From NCBI RefSeq assembly GCF_902362185.1, contig NC_044499.1, positions 46,817,815-46,881,814 on the forward strand: DNA of 64,000 bases, in the 5' to 3' direction. The notes under the pieces are model-generated. The model had not been told where the DNA came from and made no database searches. It saw only the letters and a list, made by a program, of their open reading frames with translations. Below are positions 22,686-35,450 of the stretch, piece after piece; position 1 is the first letter of the stretch, and each line of letters opens with the position of its first letter. The stretch is from Chanos chanos. Its lineage: Eukaryota; Chordata; Actinopteri; Gonorynchiformes; Chanidae. The position numbers and the translations under genes are program-made.

Positions 22686-23924
22686 TTACTGTTTGTCAAC
22701 TTTATCTATGAAGGAGAATATGCACAGGAGAGAGACAAAAAATGTAATTACAATGAGTCATTTCATAGTAACTTTTGTCCAAAGTGACTGACACTTCATA
22801 CTGTTAAAATATTCTGACAATAATGCTCTAATTCACAGTTGATATCACAGCTCTTGCACATAACTTCTATTTATGATTAAGAAAAAAAATCTTAGAAATT
22901 GATAATTACATATCACAGTACACTTACCTTTAGGGACAAACTTCAGCGAGTGGCTGAATATTCAAAAACGTGATACGCCTTCTTCTGGTCCATCATTTAA
23001 AAACTCATGACCTAGGCCATTGCCACACTTGCCACACAGCACCTGCACATCATATAAGAAACATGTCTCAAACATTCCTCAAAATACTGTATAAAGACAC
23101 ACAGAGGTATCACAACATGGTAAATTAGGTAGTTTGTTTAGAATGTTGACATAATAAAGTGTAAAGGTGTCTTACATCGCTAGAGCTTGTAATTCTATGA
23201 TACACAAAGACATAAATGCAATCTTTGTGTCAGACCCCGTGACAGTAAATAAATAGGTCTGAATCAAAACTAAACTTCTTTTGACAGACTTATTAACCTT
23301 GTAGGCTGTGAGTGTCTCCATTAGTTTAGTGACACTATCCTCTCGGATCGTCTCTGTAAATGCAGGCCATGGGGAGGAATGAGAATATTTGCATCTGCTG
23401 GAAAACAGTGGGTGCCCACACTGGGAACAAACATATATTCCTACAAAGATCCAAAGACAACAGTTCATTAAACATGTTTCTTTATTTTTTTTCACTAATG
23501 CTAACGTAAATATTTAAGTCATCGGCAAAACGTCACTTATAGGCCTAAATACTACAATGACTTGGGCAGCTGTCGAATACTATATACAAGCACGAGTAAC
23601 ACGATAGCGAAATTGTCCCAAAAAAGGGACACGGTGAGATGAAATATGATGGGGGCCGGGGGTGTTGAAAACGGGTTGTATTAAAATTTTGAGACAGATT
23701 AATATGAGTTAACCTGTACGTGTTGAGAAAACTCCACAAAGCACTTTACTTCCTTGCTCATGTAATCGGTCTTAACAGGTAAATTGACGCTAGCTAGTTA
23801 CATCATGCCGGTCACTTTGTCTAGCAAATGCCTTAGGCAATGACAAACAGCAAAGGAGAAAAAACTTACCTGGTTTAAAGTGGTCCTTATAATGCTCCTT
23901 CCCAAAAAAAGAACAAAATGACAT
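22686..23924 (-). CDS. msrb1: Methionine-R-sulfoxide reductase B1, selenoprotein, complete
   Basis: Reduces methionine-R-sulfoxide in proteins, in cytosol and nucleus, using a catalytic selenocysteine. Exons 23870-23924, 23298-23440, 22928-23042 and 22686-22705 join in phase to 110 codons. Start [18 protein letters not shown]; zinc-binding pairs CSQC and CGKC; the [11 protein letters not shown] block and GNGLGHEF are intact. In [15 protein letters not shown] the U is an in-frame TGA at 22962-22964, exactly where vertebrate MSRB1 has selenocysteine; the gene then continues to its own TAA at 22686. A SECIS candidate follows. A naive annotation would truncate it at the TGA. Exon 2 ends [14 protein letters not shown], with a donor GTTAATA. 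Neighbour meiob is also a neighbour region gene in human 16p13.3. Confidence 0.93.
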
Positions 23925-24755
23925 TTTGGACCGAAAACACAAGGTTAATAGTCCTGGACGGTTGTGTACAAACCTTGTGATGCCGACTGTGGGACAATAA
24001 TATTCCGGTCACATGATCATTACGCAAGGTTGACTCGCCATGTACCTCAATGGACACTTGGAGGCGACCTTCGACAATGGTAAAACTTGTACCATCGTTT
24101 TCCAGACAGCATACTGATTGTTCGGTTTTCTGTATATAAAAAAATTGCATTTTCCTGTTTATCTTTTCTATATTCCCTGGGGCACGTTACTGATTTCCCC
24201 ATAACTGTTAAACTTTGTTTAGCTGTAGGTTATTTTAGCATGATTTGCAACTGTGTGCACGTTTCAAAATACACTCATTCTTGCGTTTAAGAGTACCATC
24301 TTTTATTTGATGATAACAGCCACAAATCCAAAAGAAAAAAATTCTAATGGAAAATTGCATGTAATGTTAAAGAATTACTGGATAGATTAACCAGTAATAT
24401 TGTAAATCCTTTACGAAACACATGTTTACAAAACATAATGTCACTATATTGAGGATATAGGTATTGATGCTGGTAAGCCCCTCCAGAATGAAAACTGAAT
24501 TCGACACTGAAGATTTGCATAATCCCTAGATGCAGTATAGTTATTTTTTACTATATCTGTCTATAAAAATTGATTTACTTAAATAAATTGCAGTTTATAC
24601 AAACAAGTTTTTGTAAGGCTTTGTTGAAGAAAAGTCCTCATTCGGCTGTGCATTCACAAGCAAATCAGTCCACAACAAGAAGGTATCTAGTTGGGGGGGT
24701 TTTTGCCGTTGTTTTTACTGTTTTCTTGAAGACACTGTCAGTTGAAAGCACTCTG
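23925..24755. other. Spacer between msrb1 and neurl2
   Basis: No gene seen; AT-rich. Should hold the msrb1 promoter at its left end and the neurl2 3' untranslated region at its right end. Confidence 0.5.
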
Positions 24756-25738
24756 TCACTCGTACTTGCAATAATGTTTGAGTAACTCCGGAAGCTCCAG
24801 CCAGTCCAAAGCCATTCTGTGAACAATGTGCTTCTGAATTGTTTTCCGACAGAGAGTCTGCAGTGAGGCAACTAAAAGAAAAAAAAGAGAGAGAACAGGT
24901 ACAGGAAACAGAAGAGGAACAGTCAAACTACCAGTTACTATCAAAGCTATAACACCTATTAGTAAGGAACCACTATGGTTACAGATGTTGCCTTTTAGGA
25001 AAAGGGGTACTTACAGCCGTATTCCACCTGGACAATACGAACACATTTGGTAGCGGCAAATACATCTACTACAGCATAGAGGGGCCGATCGGTAGGAATC
25101 CTTTTGGCAGAGGCGCCCATGTCTTCTCCATTGATGACAATGTGCATGTCAGCAAAGCCTTGTCCTTTTGGCACATACAGCACCCCAATACGACTGCGAC
25201 GAGCGGTAGGAGGCAGGGCATTGGTTTTGTACAGGTCATCTAAGATGTGACTGAACCTTCCAGGACGGCTGCGTCCCACAAGCTTGTCTCTGGGGATGCA
25301 CACACTCTCGATGTGCAAGTGCGAGTCGGTGAAGAATGTTTTAGGCTTGCTGGCTTCCTCATTTCTACCATTATCCTCTTCTGTCCTCCTCTCTTCCTCT
25401 GGCTCTCCATCCTCAATAATTTTATTGTGATTCCGAGTAATTGCAAACACCCAACTGTCTCCTTGGTCCACTAAGTCGGGCAAGGAGTATTCTGGTACTG
25501 TTTCAAAAGTTCGAGGATCATGTGCAGTAAGTCCAACTCTGAGGTGGCCACACCAGCCAAGTTCCTTCTCCTCAATTTCAATGAGAAAAATTTCACCGGG
25601 CCCTAAAGGGTGTTTGCTGAAGCAAATACCATTTGCAAAGCTTTCAACACGTGTGGCTTGGGTTCCAGAATAATCAAGTCTCACATTTGTGCCATGAATT
25701 GGATGGAATTCCATAAACTGGCCCAAAACAGCAGCCAT
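24756..25738 (-). CDS. neurl2: Neuralized E3 ubiquitin-protein ligase 2 (NEURL2/Ozz), complete
   Basis: Substrate-recognition subunit of a cullin-RING ubiquitin ligase, in mammals muscle-specific and targeting membrane-bound beta-catenin and other muscle substrates. Exons 25015-25738 and 24756-24871 give 279 residues (mammalian about 285). Residues about 10-245 are the NHR domain (FHPIHGTNVRLDYSGTQATR; ELGWCGHLRVGLTAHDP; DMHIVINGEDMGA; LYAVVDVFAATKCVRIVQ). Exon 2 is the SOCS box: SLQTLCRKTIQKHIVHRM, ending LLKHYCKYE. An acidic, low-complexity insert (EDGEPEEERRTEEDNGRNEE) splits the NHR middle. The join T|TT gives VEYGFASLQ, matching the conserved VEYG-x-xSLQTLC junction. Confidence 0.93.
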
Positions 25739-26606
25739 TTTTAAAAGCGCTCACAATAATAATATATGAAAATGTTGGCTTTAGAGTTTCAACCAGACTG
25801 TTTCGGTTGCAAGGCCTGATGCAAATGTTTTACTTACTTATCCAGTAAAGCGTGGGAAATACACAGTATATAAAAAATCCGCAATTCTTTGCTCGGTGAA
25901 GAAGCTTGGTCATTAGCTGAGTCACGAGGACTTCGGCAAAAAGTCTAACTTGCTGTAGCTGTGAGAAGCTTCTAGTTCCTTCGTCATGGCTATTTTTGAA
26001 CCACTGCAAGTGTCATTGACTATTTTCAACAGATGGTAAGGCATGCAGAGTAGATATAGTAGACTGGGAGGGACCAGAGCCTCCAAATAAAACAGACCCC
26101 TCCCTCTTTGTCCTGCAGAAAATTACCTTTGCTTAAGAAATAAGAAAACAATTCTTATGCCTGTATTGACATAATTATATACAGTCATAATACATAGCGT
26201 AGCATTGTGCTGTTGAGACACTTCCCATTCTACGATAAATAAATAAATAAATAAATAACAGCTCTGAATCACAGATCTTATCTAGGCCATGAAGCCATTC
26301 TCTTGCCCTACCTACCTTCTCTTCTTGCTTTAGACCTCATTACATGCATGTAGGTAAAAACTGGTTGATAAACCAAAACCATTTGATCTGAACCTTTCAC
26401 AGTGAGGTATACTTCATTCTAAAGTTAAGGGAAAAAATCATTACATAAATTTAAAAAAAATGTCACTGCAATCTGGGAGAACCTTTCAAATCTTTGTATG
26501 TAAATCTGAGGAATACACTGGACCCCATCGACTGCATATGCTATTGAGGACAATTTTATGTCATCTCCAGTGGCTCATTTTTGCACTCTAGTGTATTTGT
26601 GTGTGT

Positions 26607-26639
<33 letters not shown>

Positions 26640-26879
26640 CAAGAGAGAGTGAGAGAGCAGGAGAGAGAGAGAGAGAGTGTTGGGACTGGTATTTTTAAGC
26701 TGGATTAAAGTGGACTGCAGCCATGCTCTCCATAATCAGATTGGTGAGCTGCTGTTGGTCAAATCACATCTGGATGGAGACAGCAGGAGGGAGGAGTTTG
26801 TTCCTAAGAGCACGAAAGATTCAAGACCTGTGTCATAAAACATACACCCACCATTCAGTCTTGCATGAAATATACAGAC
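25739..26879. other. Divergent promoter region of neurl2 and the tex2-like gene
   Basis: No coding sequence. On the minus strand TTTTTATATACT (near 25866-25877) is a possible TATA box for neurl2, and a donor-like AAGTAAGT near 25838 hints at a 5' untranslated intron. Contains the GA microsatellite listed separately. Confidence 0.35.
26607..26678. repeat. (GA)n microsatellite
   Basis: Interrupted GA repeat over about 70 bases in the spacer between neurl2 and the tex2-like gene. Confidence 0.95.
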
Positions 26880-27294
26880 CAGGTTTTCTCTCCGTTAGTT
26901 AGTTGGACCAGATTTGAATTACTGTACACCGACACCGCTCATCTGCACTTCCCGGGGGGCTCTACGTGTATTCATTGGATGCCATATGGACTCCCTCGTG
27001 GATGATGGAAGAGCTGTGGTTCACTAGTATTTGGAAAATACATGAAAAAGTCCAGTAAAAACGTGCCAGTTTATTTGATCAAAACAGTTGCGTTATTGTC
27101 TGCGCTGTGTAAATCTTGAAATCGCGTATCAGTTATGGCTGTCATACAAACATAAGAAATTTTGAAGTGGAGCAATATTTAATTGGAGCAAATCGTGGGA
27201 TGCACCGGTCAGTTGCGAGCTAATCGAAACGTGCTTCTAAGACACCGGGAAAAAAACGCACCGAAGAGGACTTTACCCATGTTGCAAAAATCAG
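26880..27294 (+). other. Possible 5' untranslated exon of the tex2-like gene
   Basis: A GC-richer stretch ends at 27294 with a good donor (TCAG|GTTAGT); the next acceptor of the right type lies at 29530 just before the start codon of the tex2-like gene. The remaining 27295-29530 would then be intron 1, in which no other gene is seen. Inference only; the transcription start is not visible. Confidence 0.35.
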
Positions 27295-29561
27295 GTTAGT
27301 TGCCTTCATTTCCAAATATCCTCGTAGGGTCCACTGTATACACTAAGCTGCAACGAAATTATCCGCAGTAGTTGGTTATTACTGTAACTAAGTACACTGA
27401 ATTTATACGTTCCATTGACTTCAAAATATTTTGGTATTTTCACACCCACACATGACTACACTCACTTCAACAATTTAAACTGTGTCTTTCCCCACAATAT
27501 CCGCGGCCACTGTATTACCACACCATTGATTAATGACGCACAGGTAAATTCAAATGTGCTGCTTATTTTTGTGGACATTGCGAATAATCCAGTAGTCTGG
27601 GTTTTAAAAAAAAGAACAGTTGATAAGTGTCTGTGTGTGTTTTCGGACTAGCCTATATACTGTAGTAACGTATCACACCCTTTGAGGAAATTTATGTAAA
27701 GCGTTAATGAGTCAAAATTTAAAAATATTCTCTGGACGCATGAATTCATTTCCTTTTAATACTACATAAAAACAAGATGACAACAGAAGCGGCAAATGTT
27801 GTTGATCATAATTTGAACGACTGTTCAAGGGTTTTGAGATATTCTGAGAACGACTGTTGTGTAGTTCTTGACGTGATTTTTTTACAGCTCTCCTAATATC
27901 ATAACAGTATTGCATGGGCACATACACAAAATATATTTGTTCGTTAGAGTGGTTTAGGTAGTGCTGAATGTTCAATAAGCGCTACTGTATTAACTCTCAT
28001 AAGGTGCTTATACCACCAGAATAATCTGAAATACTCGCATTATTTAGCCTTGTTGTATTACCAGAGAAGATTTAGTGTCCCATCACTAGCAAAAACATAA
28101 TGGAACATGCTAGAATGTAAGCGTATTTGTTAACTGCAACAGTTGACAGAAGAATGATGGTCCTTATATTTTTACCGTAAATGGGTATTCGAATGTCTGC
28201 TTCAATCCTTTAATAGTCAGTGCGCCGTTATCTCCACAAAATGATTGTGCCTTCATTTAACATGATTAGGATATTGACAGAAAAAACATCTCTTACCCGA
28301 TTATGTTAGAGGAAACTGTTTACATTCAAGCTGTTACTCCAATACGCTTATGCAAAAGTGTCTGAAATGGGGGTAGAGGATGGAGCTGTGATCTGCTAGT
28401 ACGTGTTGTGAATTTGGTTTAACACTGTCAGTGGTTTTATTATTTCATCAGTCCATTTTGGGTAGAGGCGAGGATTAAAGGGAATTTGCCAACTGCTGTA
28501 AACTGTGTGTCAGAGTGTTACATAATGGTAGGTAGTCTCAAACTCACTTTAAAATGACCTAGAAAGATAGTGGAACTTCGATGCTTTTTATACAGACTTA
28601 CCTCAGTCTCATAATGTGGAAATTGTTTGCCTCTTCTTGAACTAAGCCTCCTTTTATGGTAAGGAAGTTATTTTAAGGTGGTCTTTTTTACTTATCAGGG
28701 ATGTAGTTAAAAAAAAAAAAAAAATCAGTTAGTCACAGACAGAACTCATCCTGTTATGATCAGATGAGCAGCCTGTTCCATGCATCTGAAATATTATGTA
28801 ACATTTCTCAAGCAACTCATGGAAGCACCAATGCACAATCACAGTGTCCTTCTTAACATGTGCAGTGGAACATGTACTTTTGTATACGATCACTGAAAAG
28901 CGCCCTTCGGCTGTTTCTCTTTGAGGTTAAAACGAGTGACCTACAAATCTTCTGGGGAAAATGTGTTACTCTCTGCTTAGATAAACTAAATATGCTGCTA
29001 TGCATTGCAACATGTTTACAAAAAAAAAAAAAAAATCAAACCAACCATTCAGCATATTTAAGATCTTACTCACGTATGTAAAACACCTGCACATATATGA
29101 ATTTGCAAAGAGCATTATTTATTAAATTTACCCCAAAATCCACATTCTTTCAGCACCAGTGCCCTAACAGAACATGAATGTATGTAGTTTTGTGGCAATA
29201 AATTCCACCTGGGGCTCTGCCCTACTTTTCACATGATTTCAAAAAATGTCTTGGATTTATTTTTGTGGGCTATATGTTCAAAACTCCTTGAAAGTTTTCC
29301 AGCTTGGTGAAAGAGGAAATCTTGGTTATTTGCGTGACACAAGAGGATCCAGGCAATGTTCAGGATGCCATTCCCCAGGGCCTGCCAGGCTAGATTCCCA
29401 CAGTTTAACAATCTGGAGCTTCATAGGGAAAGAAAAGTGCTGATGGATTATAATCCATAAACATAGTATGACAAAGTAGTCTGTATTCCTCTGTCTGAAT
29501 TTTCCATTGTCTTTTTTTGCTCACTCAAAGGTGCCTTACCTCTGAAATGTAGTAATAAGAC

Positions 29562-32500
29562 ATGGCACAGACAGGAGAAAATGAAGAAAGTCCGAAATTG
29601 CCCTGTGGGCCCCAGAGACAGGATCTCTATCCTCTGCCATCTGAGTACCAGGACACTGCCAAGAGGGCCATAGTTATCCAGCTGACAGGCACAGAGGGTG
29701 AATGGGACAGCCTTGAGGACAGCGAGCTCATCTTCACTCTAGACAGAGATGGGGAAGGATCCCTACAAAAGGAGAGGTCAGGCCCCCCGGAACTGCAGCC
29801 AGATGAGGAGTGGGGCCTTCGTTCTCCCGTGTTCCATGTCCCCCTCTCCCCCTCTTCCCCTGGATCCCTGGGCGACTGTTCCACCTCAGGTTCCGGGCTT
29901 CTTTCTCCAGGTGTGGCCTCACCCACCCATCGACCACTGGCGAGTTTAGTTAAGTCGCTGTCCACAGAGCTGGAACTAAAAGAGTCTTCCTCTTCACTCA
30001 AACCCAGGCCCTTGCTGAACTTGGTCAAGTCGATTTCCACAGAGCTCTCCCGCTGTGAACCTGAGGTGTCGCAGTCCAAATCAGACTCAAAGCTCAGTCT
30101 GCATTTATGGACTCAGCTCACACAGCCTAAGGGTCGCAATGGGGATTCCCGCACCGCCCCACCTTCCCCTACTAACCTCTCCCCATCTGAGACTAAAGCA
30201 GGCTTCTTTAAAATGGAGCTGGAAGACACACGCCGGAAACTGTCTGAAGCCATGCAGGAACCCCTTAGCATGTTCAATAAGATCATGCGTGAGGACAGCA
30301 CAGGCAGCCCAAAACACCACAGGACCACTGGCTCAGTTGACTCTCCGAGCTTTAAAGGCTTTGGCGGAAGCGGCGTCAAATCAAACAATGATCCGCAAGT
30401 GACCGAGTCTCCTATGAAGACCACTAAAAAGCTTGAATGTGAAGGACTTCCTGTGTGTAACTGGCCAGTAAGACACCCCAGGAAGTGTCTGAGGAGATCC
30501 TGCCCTTCCCATGACCAGCACAGCAGACAACTCGATATCAGCCCTGCACTGGAGATCAACACTAATGGTGATGCCATGCAGGTTGTGGAGGTAAAAGGAG
30601 GATTTGCAGGAGACCATACCCCAGGACAAGCCTCTTTTCCAGTACCTGGTATGACTCTCTTCTGGGTGGCAGCTGCATCCTATTGCTATTTTGTCTTGCC
30701 CTTACCCTCCTATTGGTCAGGTTGGTTCTTTGGCTTGGCACTTGGGTTCATGTTGGGACTCCTTCTCATCCGTTTGGGATCAACGCACCATGCCAGTCAG
30801 TCTCAAAGACGTATCGAGAACCTGTACAGTTGTGCTCAATGCAATATCAATGGTGAAGAACATTTCCTAAAGGTGAGCGAGAACTCCATAAACTTTCTCT
30901 AAAAACTCTTCTCTAATTTTTAAAGTTTTACTTTTTCACTTTGAACAAAGTAATTGTCAGAATAGCCAAGAAGTAGTCACGTAGAGGCAGTTAGATGCAA
31001 TGAAAGTGAAACTCAGCCTTACACAGCAAGACGTCTGTGCAAGAGACTATTTATGTCAGAGTATTTCAAAGAATAACAGTGTTTCAAACAGTTAGCTGCC
31101 AAGAGAAAAAAAAACTCTGTACCTCAGGCTACAGCCAGACAGAATAGATCGCTATTAAACTAAATCCAGTGTTTCTTTCCTTGTCAGAACTCAGAACTTA
31201 AAAGCTTAATTTTTCCGGTGTGGTGCACAGAGTCTTGGTGTACGCAATTAATGTCTCCCATCTTTTCTCCTGAGACACCTTGAGGCTTACATTACTGCTC
31301 TGTGCTGTGAATCATTCAGCTCAACAAAGTCTGATGCAAAATTAAAGACACCCACGGTCTGTCAGTTTCAGGCATATACAGAAACCCCACTTTTCTTTCA
31401 TGTGTGCAACTTACTAGTGAAGCTATTTTTGACTGACCCTGTGTGCATCACTACGCTTTTGAATCTGCATTAATTTACCCTACAGTTCAGCAGTGGCACA
31501 AACAATCTTCTCCTCCACTGAGTATCACTTAACCTAAGCAGGAATAATGCATCACAAGGAGGAGTGATACGTCTGTGCTCATGCATTTCAGGGCTGGATG
31601 AATGAGATGTCTGCTTACGATCCAGAGACCTTCCAGCCATCCCTCATGCAGTCAGTGCATGCCACACTGGAGGGTTCTTGTCTGCGACTTGACTACCCTC
31701 GTAATAACATCCAGCGCTGGGCCACATTTGACGAAGCACCCCACGAGACTATATTTGTCCACTCTCGCACCTTCCAGTTGTCTGGCAGCAAGGTCAGTCT
31801 ATCGTTTCTTACAATGCTATACGAATGATGTCAGTTTCTATCTAGTTTGGGTTATGTAGGTTGTCTCTCTAAATCTAGTTTTACCCTATTTTGTGCTTTG
31901 TCTCTGAACCTGACCTGAATTGCGTCTCATGCCTGAGAAATGTTGCATAATTACATGTAAGACGCTACTTCTGCCACAGGTGTTCTTGTTGCCTGCGGCT
32001 TTGGCACGGAAGAGGGTGTGGAATAAAAAGTATCCCATCTGCATCACTCTGGCTGAAGGAGAGGAGGTGGTGGGGAGAAAAGAACCAGAGGCTCCAACAG
32101 AGACACAGAAAGAAGACAGAAGTACTCTCCCTATGTCTAAAGCCAGCCACCACACCACCCTTTATCTCTTTGGTCGCACAGGAAGAGAGAAAGAGGAGTG
32201 GTTCTATCACCTTCTCTACGCATCGAAGCAAAAGAAAGAAGACCAGTGTGAATCCAGATCTGGTAAGAAAGTGGTCTGTTACACCTGGAAAAGTTCAGAC
32301 AATGTATTGACCAGGTTTACTTCACCTGATTCTGTCATGATCTGGTGTGCAGTGGTTAAGTGATCAGGTAACATAGCTTCAGATCTTGATTCCTTGGGAA
32401 TCTCTTAGCTCATATTATATGCTGAGACGTTAGAACGTAAGCCTAGAACATAAAACTAGACTATGAAGTGGAGTCATATGGTAATGTAGAGCATGAAACA

Positions 32501-33658
32501 TTATGGCACTCTGGTCTGTCAGCAGATATGTCTGTAGGTGAGGACAGCTGCTCAAATTTGGTGCAAGGCAGTGGAAGTTCAAGCAGAGCGAGCATTGAAG
32601 ACATGGCTTCTGTGCCTCTGTGCCCACGAGACCTGGTGGGCAGAGTACGAGAAAACATCTTACTGGACTACACCACATACATGAGCAATCTCATCACCTC
32701 AGCATACACCAGCGCACCGCATAACCCATACCACTGTAGTGCTCAGAGCAGCCCAACTGACAAAGAACAGGTACACTGGTTCCTCTCTCTGCGGGATAGA
32801 GATAAAGCAAATGAACTTCTGTATCTAATTTAACTCCAGGAACTGTGGGAATTGCTAAATAGCAGCTTAACATGATGAACGTCATACCTCAATTATAGTG
32901 AAGACTTCAGCCGCATGAACAATGAGCAATGAATGAACAAAAGATATGAAGTTGAGATATGAAGAAAGATAATTAATGTAATGTTAAAATGCCAAGCAGC
33001 AAATAATTTTAGCCTCTGGGTGAATGTTTTGAAATGGTGTCCTAGTTTTCCTCAGGTTCCAGAGAATTACGGTATTCTCAAAATGTTCTTAGAACATTAT
33101 TCGCAATAGATTTCCGTTTATTGCTTTTGGAAGACATTGTCTTAATGGTATCTCAGTGATCCCATTTTGATTTCATAAGAATTTGTGCTGCCTTGGGTAC
33201 ACTACTTGTTAGCTGGTTAGATGATTTGTGTACATTCTGAAGATTATTAGAGTGCTTCTTAGAACAGACAGAGAGGAAAAATTTTAGCAGTACATAATTT
33301 TCTCTCCTCACAGCCTCTCTGTTGTCATGGGGACCAAAGGCAGCCCGTCTGGATCAATGCTCTCATTGGCCGAATATTCTGGGACTTCCTTCGGGAGAAG
33401 TACTGGGCAGATGTAGTCTCCCACAAGATACAACGAAAACTGACCAAAATCAGGGTAGGAAAAATGATAACTGAATTATAGATAACGTAGTTTGTTATAT
33501 ATCAAGCAATAAAAATAAAACACTTCTGATGAAAATATGATCTTATAGGCCGTTACTTGAAGAACTTTATATTAAGTTTTGTGTGTGTGTGTGTGCATGT
33601 GTGTGTGTGTGTGTGAGTGAGTGTGTGTGTGCGGGCACACGTGTGTGTGTGTGCGGGC

Positions 33659-33691
<33 letters not shown>

Positions 33692-34117
33692 TGTTCACAC
33701 ATGTTTTGTTTTTTTTGTGTGTCTGGACAGTTACCTTACTTCATGAATGAGTTGACGCTCACAGAATTGGCCATGGGTTCTTGTATGCCTCAGATCACAG
33801 GCACATCACCACCGCAAGTCAACGGGAGAGGTGAGCGCACTGGCCATGCAGACAGCTGCCTCTAAAGCCTAGATTAAGCCTGTCTGCCTATGGGGAAAGA
33901 TGGCCTGCTTGTTTATTATTATGTCCCTGCTCTGAGCCAAGAATGAGATGTCATTATCCTGTTGTAATCTCAGAGAGCAAGGGAGAGGACCGTAATGTGT
34001 TGCACTGACCTGCATGTGGTTGTGTATGTGCTTGTGTGTGCGTGTTTGTGTGTGTGCTTGTGTGTGTGTGTGTGTGCGCGCGCATGCATGTGTGCGCACG
34101 AGTGCGCGCGTGCGTGT

Positions 34118-34153
<36 letters not shown>

Positions 34154-35419
34154 TTATTAGTTCTACAGTGTGAACCTGTATATTGTGATCGTTCTCTTTT
34201 TAAAGGATCTGCATGTATTGAATTGAATTGGATTGGAATTACAAGATATTTGACTAATGGAATGCAGTGCATATTTGCATTTAGTTTCCTGGAATTAGCT
34301 CATAAAATTCACAAGCATTTTCGTGTGTGACAGTATGTTCTGTGTTACATCAAAAGAATTTAAAAATGAAGCCTTTTTGGATACATTATTACATTTGATT
34401 ACCCTGTTACCTGTTGAATGCTAAGTGGTGTAATTGCTTAGTGGTTTAATTGCAGATAATACCTCTATTGGTGGTGGAATTACATCAAATTGAATTATGT
34501 TACCTCTAATTTTAGTTCAAATTCAGTTTTGCATCCTCAACACTGGTAGAAGAATAATGGGATTAACTATCAATTCTCAGTATAGCTCAGAACTGTTTTG
34601 GTGGAGAGGTGTGTGGTCTGCACCTTTTGCCCCCCCGCCCCCCTGACATTCAGTTGCGTAACTCCATACGTCACAGCCCAGCTAACCAAATACAGGTCTC
34701 ATCCCATTTACAGATTTATTATGTTCATTATCAGACATTTGGGATTTGTAATCTGAGGTCATTTCAGCAAGTCACAACCTGCAAAGTCAAATCGCATTCT
34801 TCTAATCCTCTTCATATAACCCTCAGATTATGTGTTCTTTGACATGTCATTTGCTAATTTGTTCTCTCTGTCGTTTTGAGACTCTGCTGTAAACATCAGA
34901 GAGAGAGACCGCAGTCGCTTTAGTTTCGATGCTAAAATGTTCATCTTTTTTTTTTTTTTTTTCCCTACAAACTAAAATCAACAAAATTATTGAAAATATT
35001 GTGATTATGAAACAATGATCATATTTAATCCTCTTTAAAAGACAGAATTTTGTTGCATTATGCCTTTTTATGACAGGCCTGTGGCTGCAACTGGAAATAG
35101 AGTACACAGGAGCCCTGCAGATGTCACTGGAGACCAAGATGAACCTCTCCAAACTGGGAAAGGAAGGTGGACTTGATGCAGACAGCAATGTAGACACTAG
35201 CTCTGTACGGTGAGTTTCTCAAGATTAACGCATTGATAATTCTCTGTGTAATTTTGCACTTTACAGCATGGGCAGGGTGTGAATTATGGGGGGGACTGGG
35301 GGGGTCTGATCCCCCTAATTAAGACTTGGACCCCCCCAAAAGACTTAAAAACAACAGTTGGGGGGGGGGGTCAAAACATTTATATATCCTATGGCGCACA
35401 GCCCTGGAGAAAAAGTTGA

Positions 35420-35450
<31 letters not shown>

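Noticed and set aside
29627-30577. Minus-strand open frames of up to 154 codons
   Set aside because: They oppose the long first coding exon of the tex2-like gene, whose + strand product matches the family; the minus products match nothing known to me.
33970-34330. Open frames on both strands rich in Cys/Val or His/Thr
   Set aside because: Products of the GT microsatellite in a tex2-like intron.
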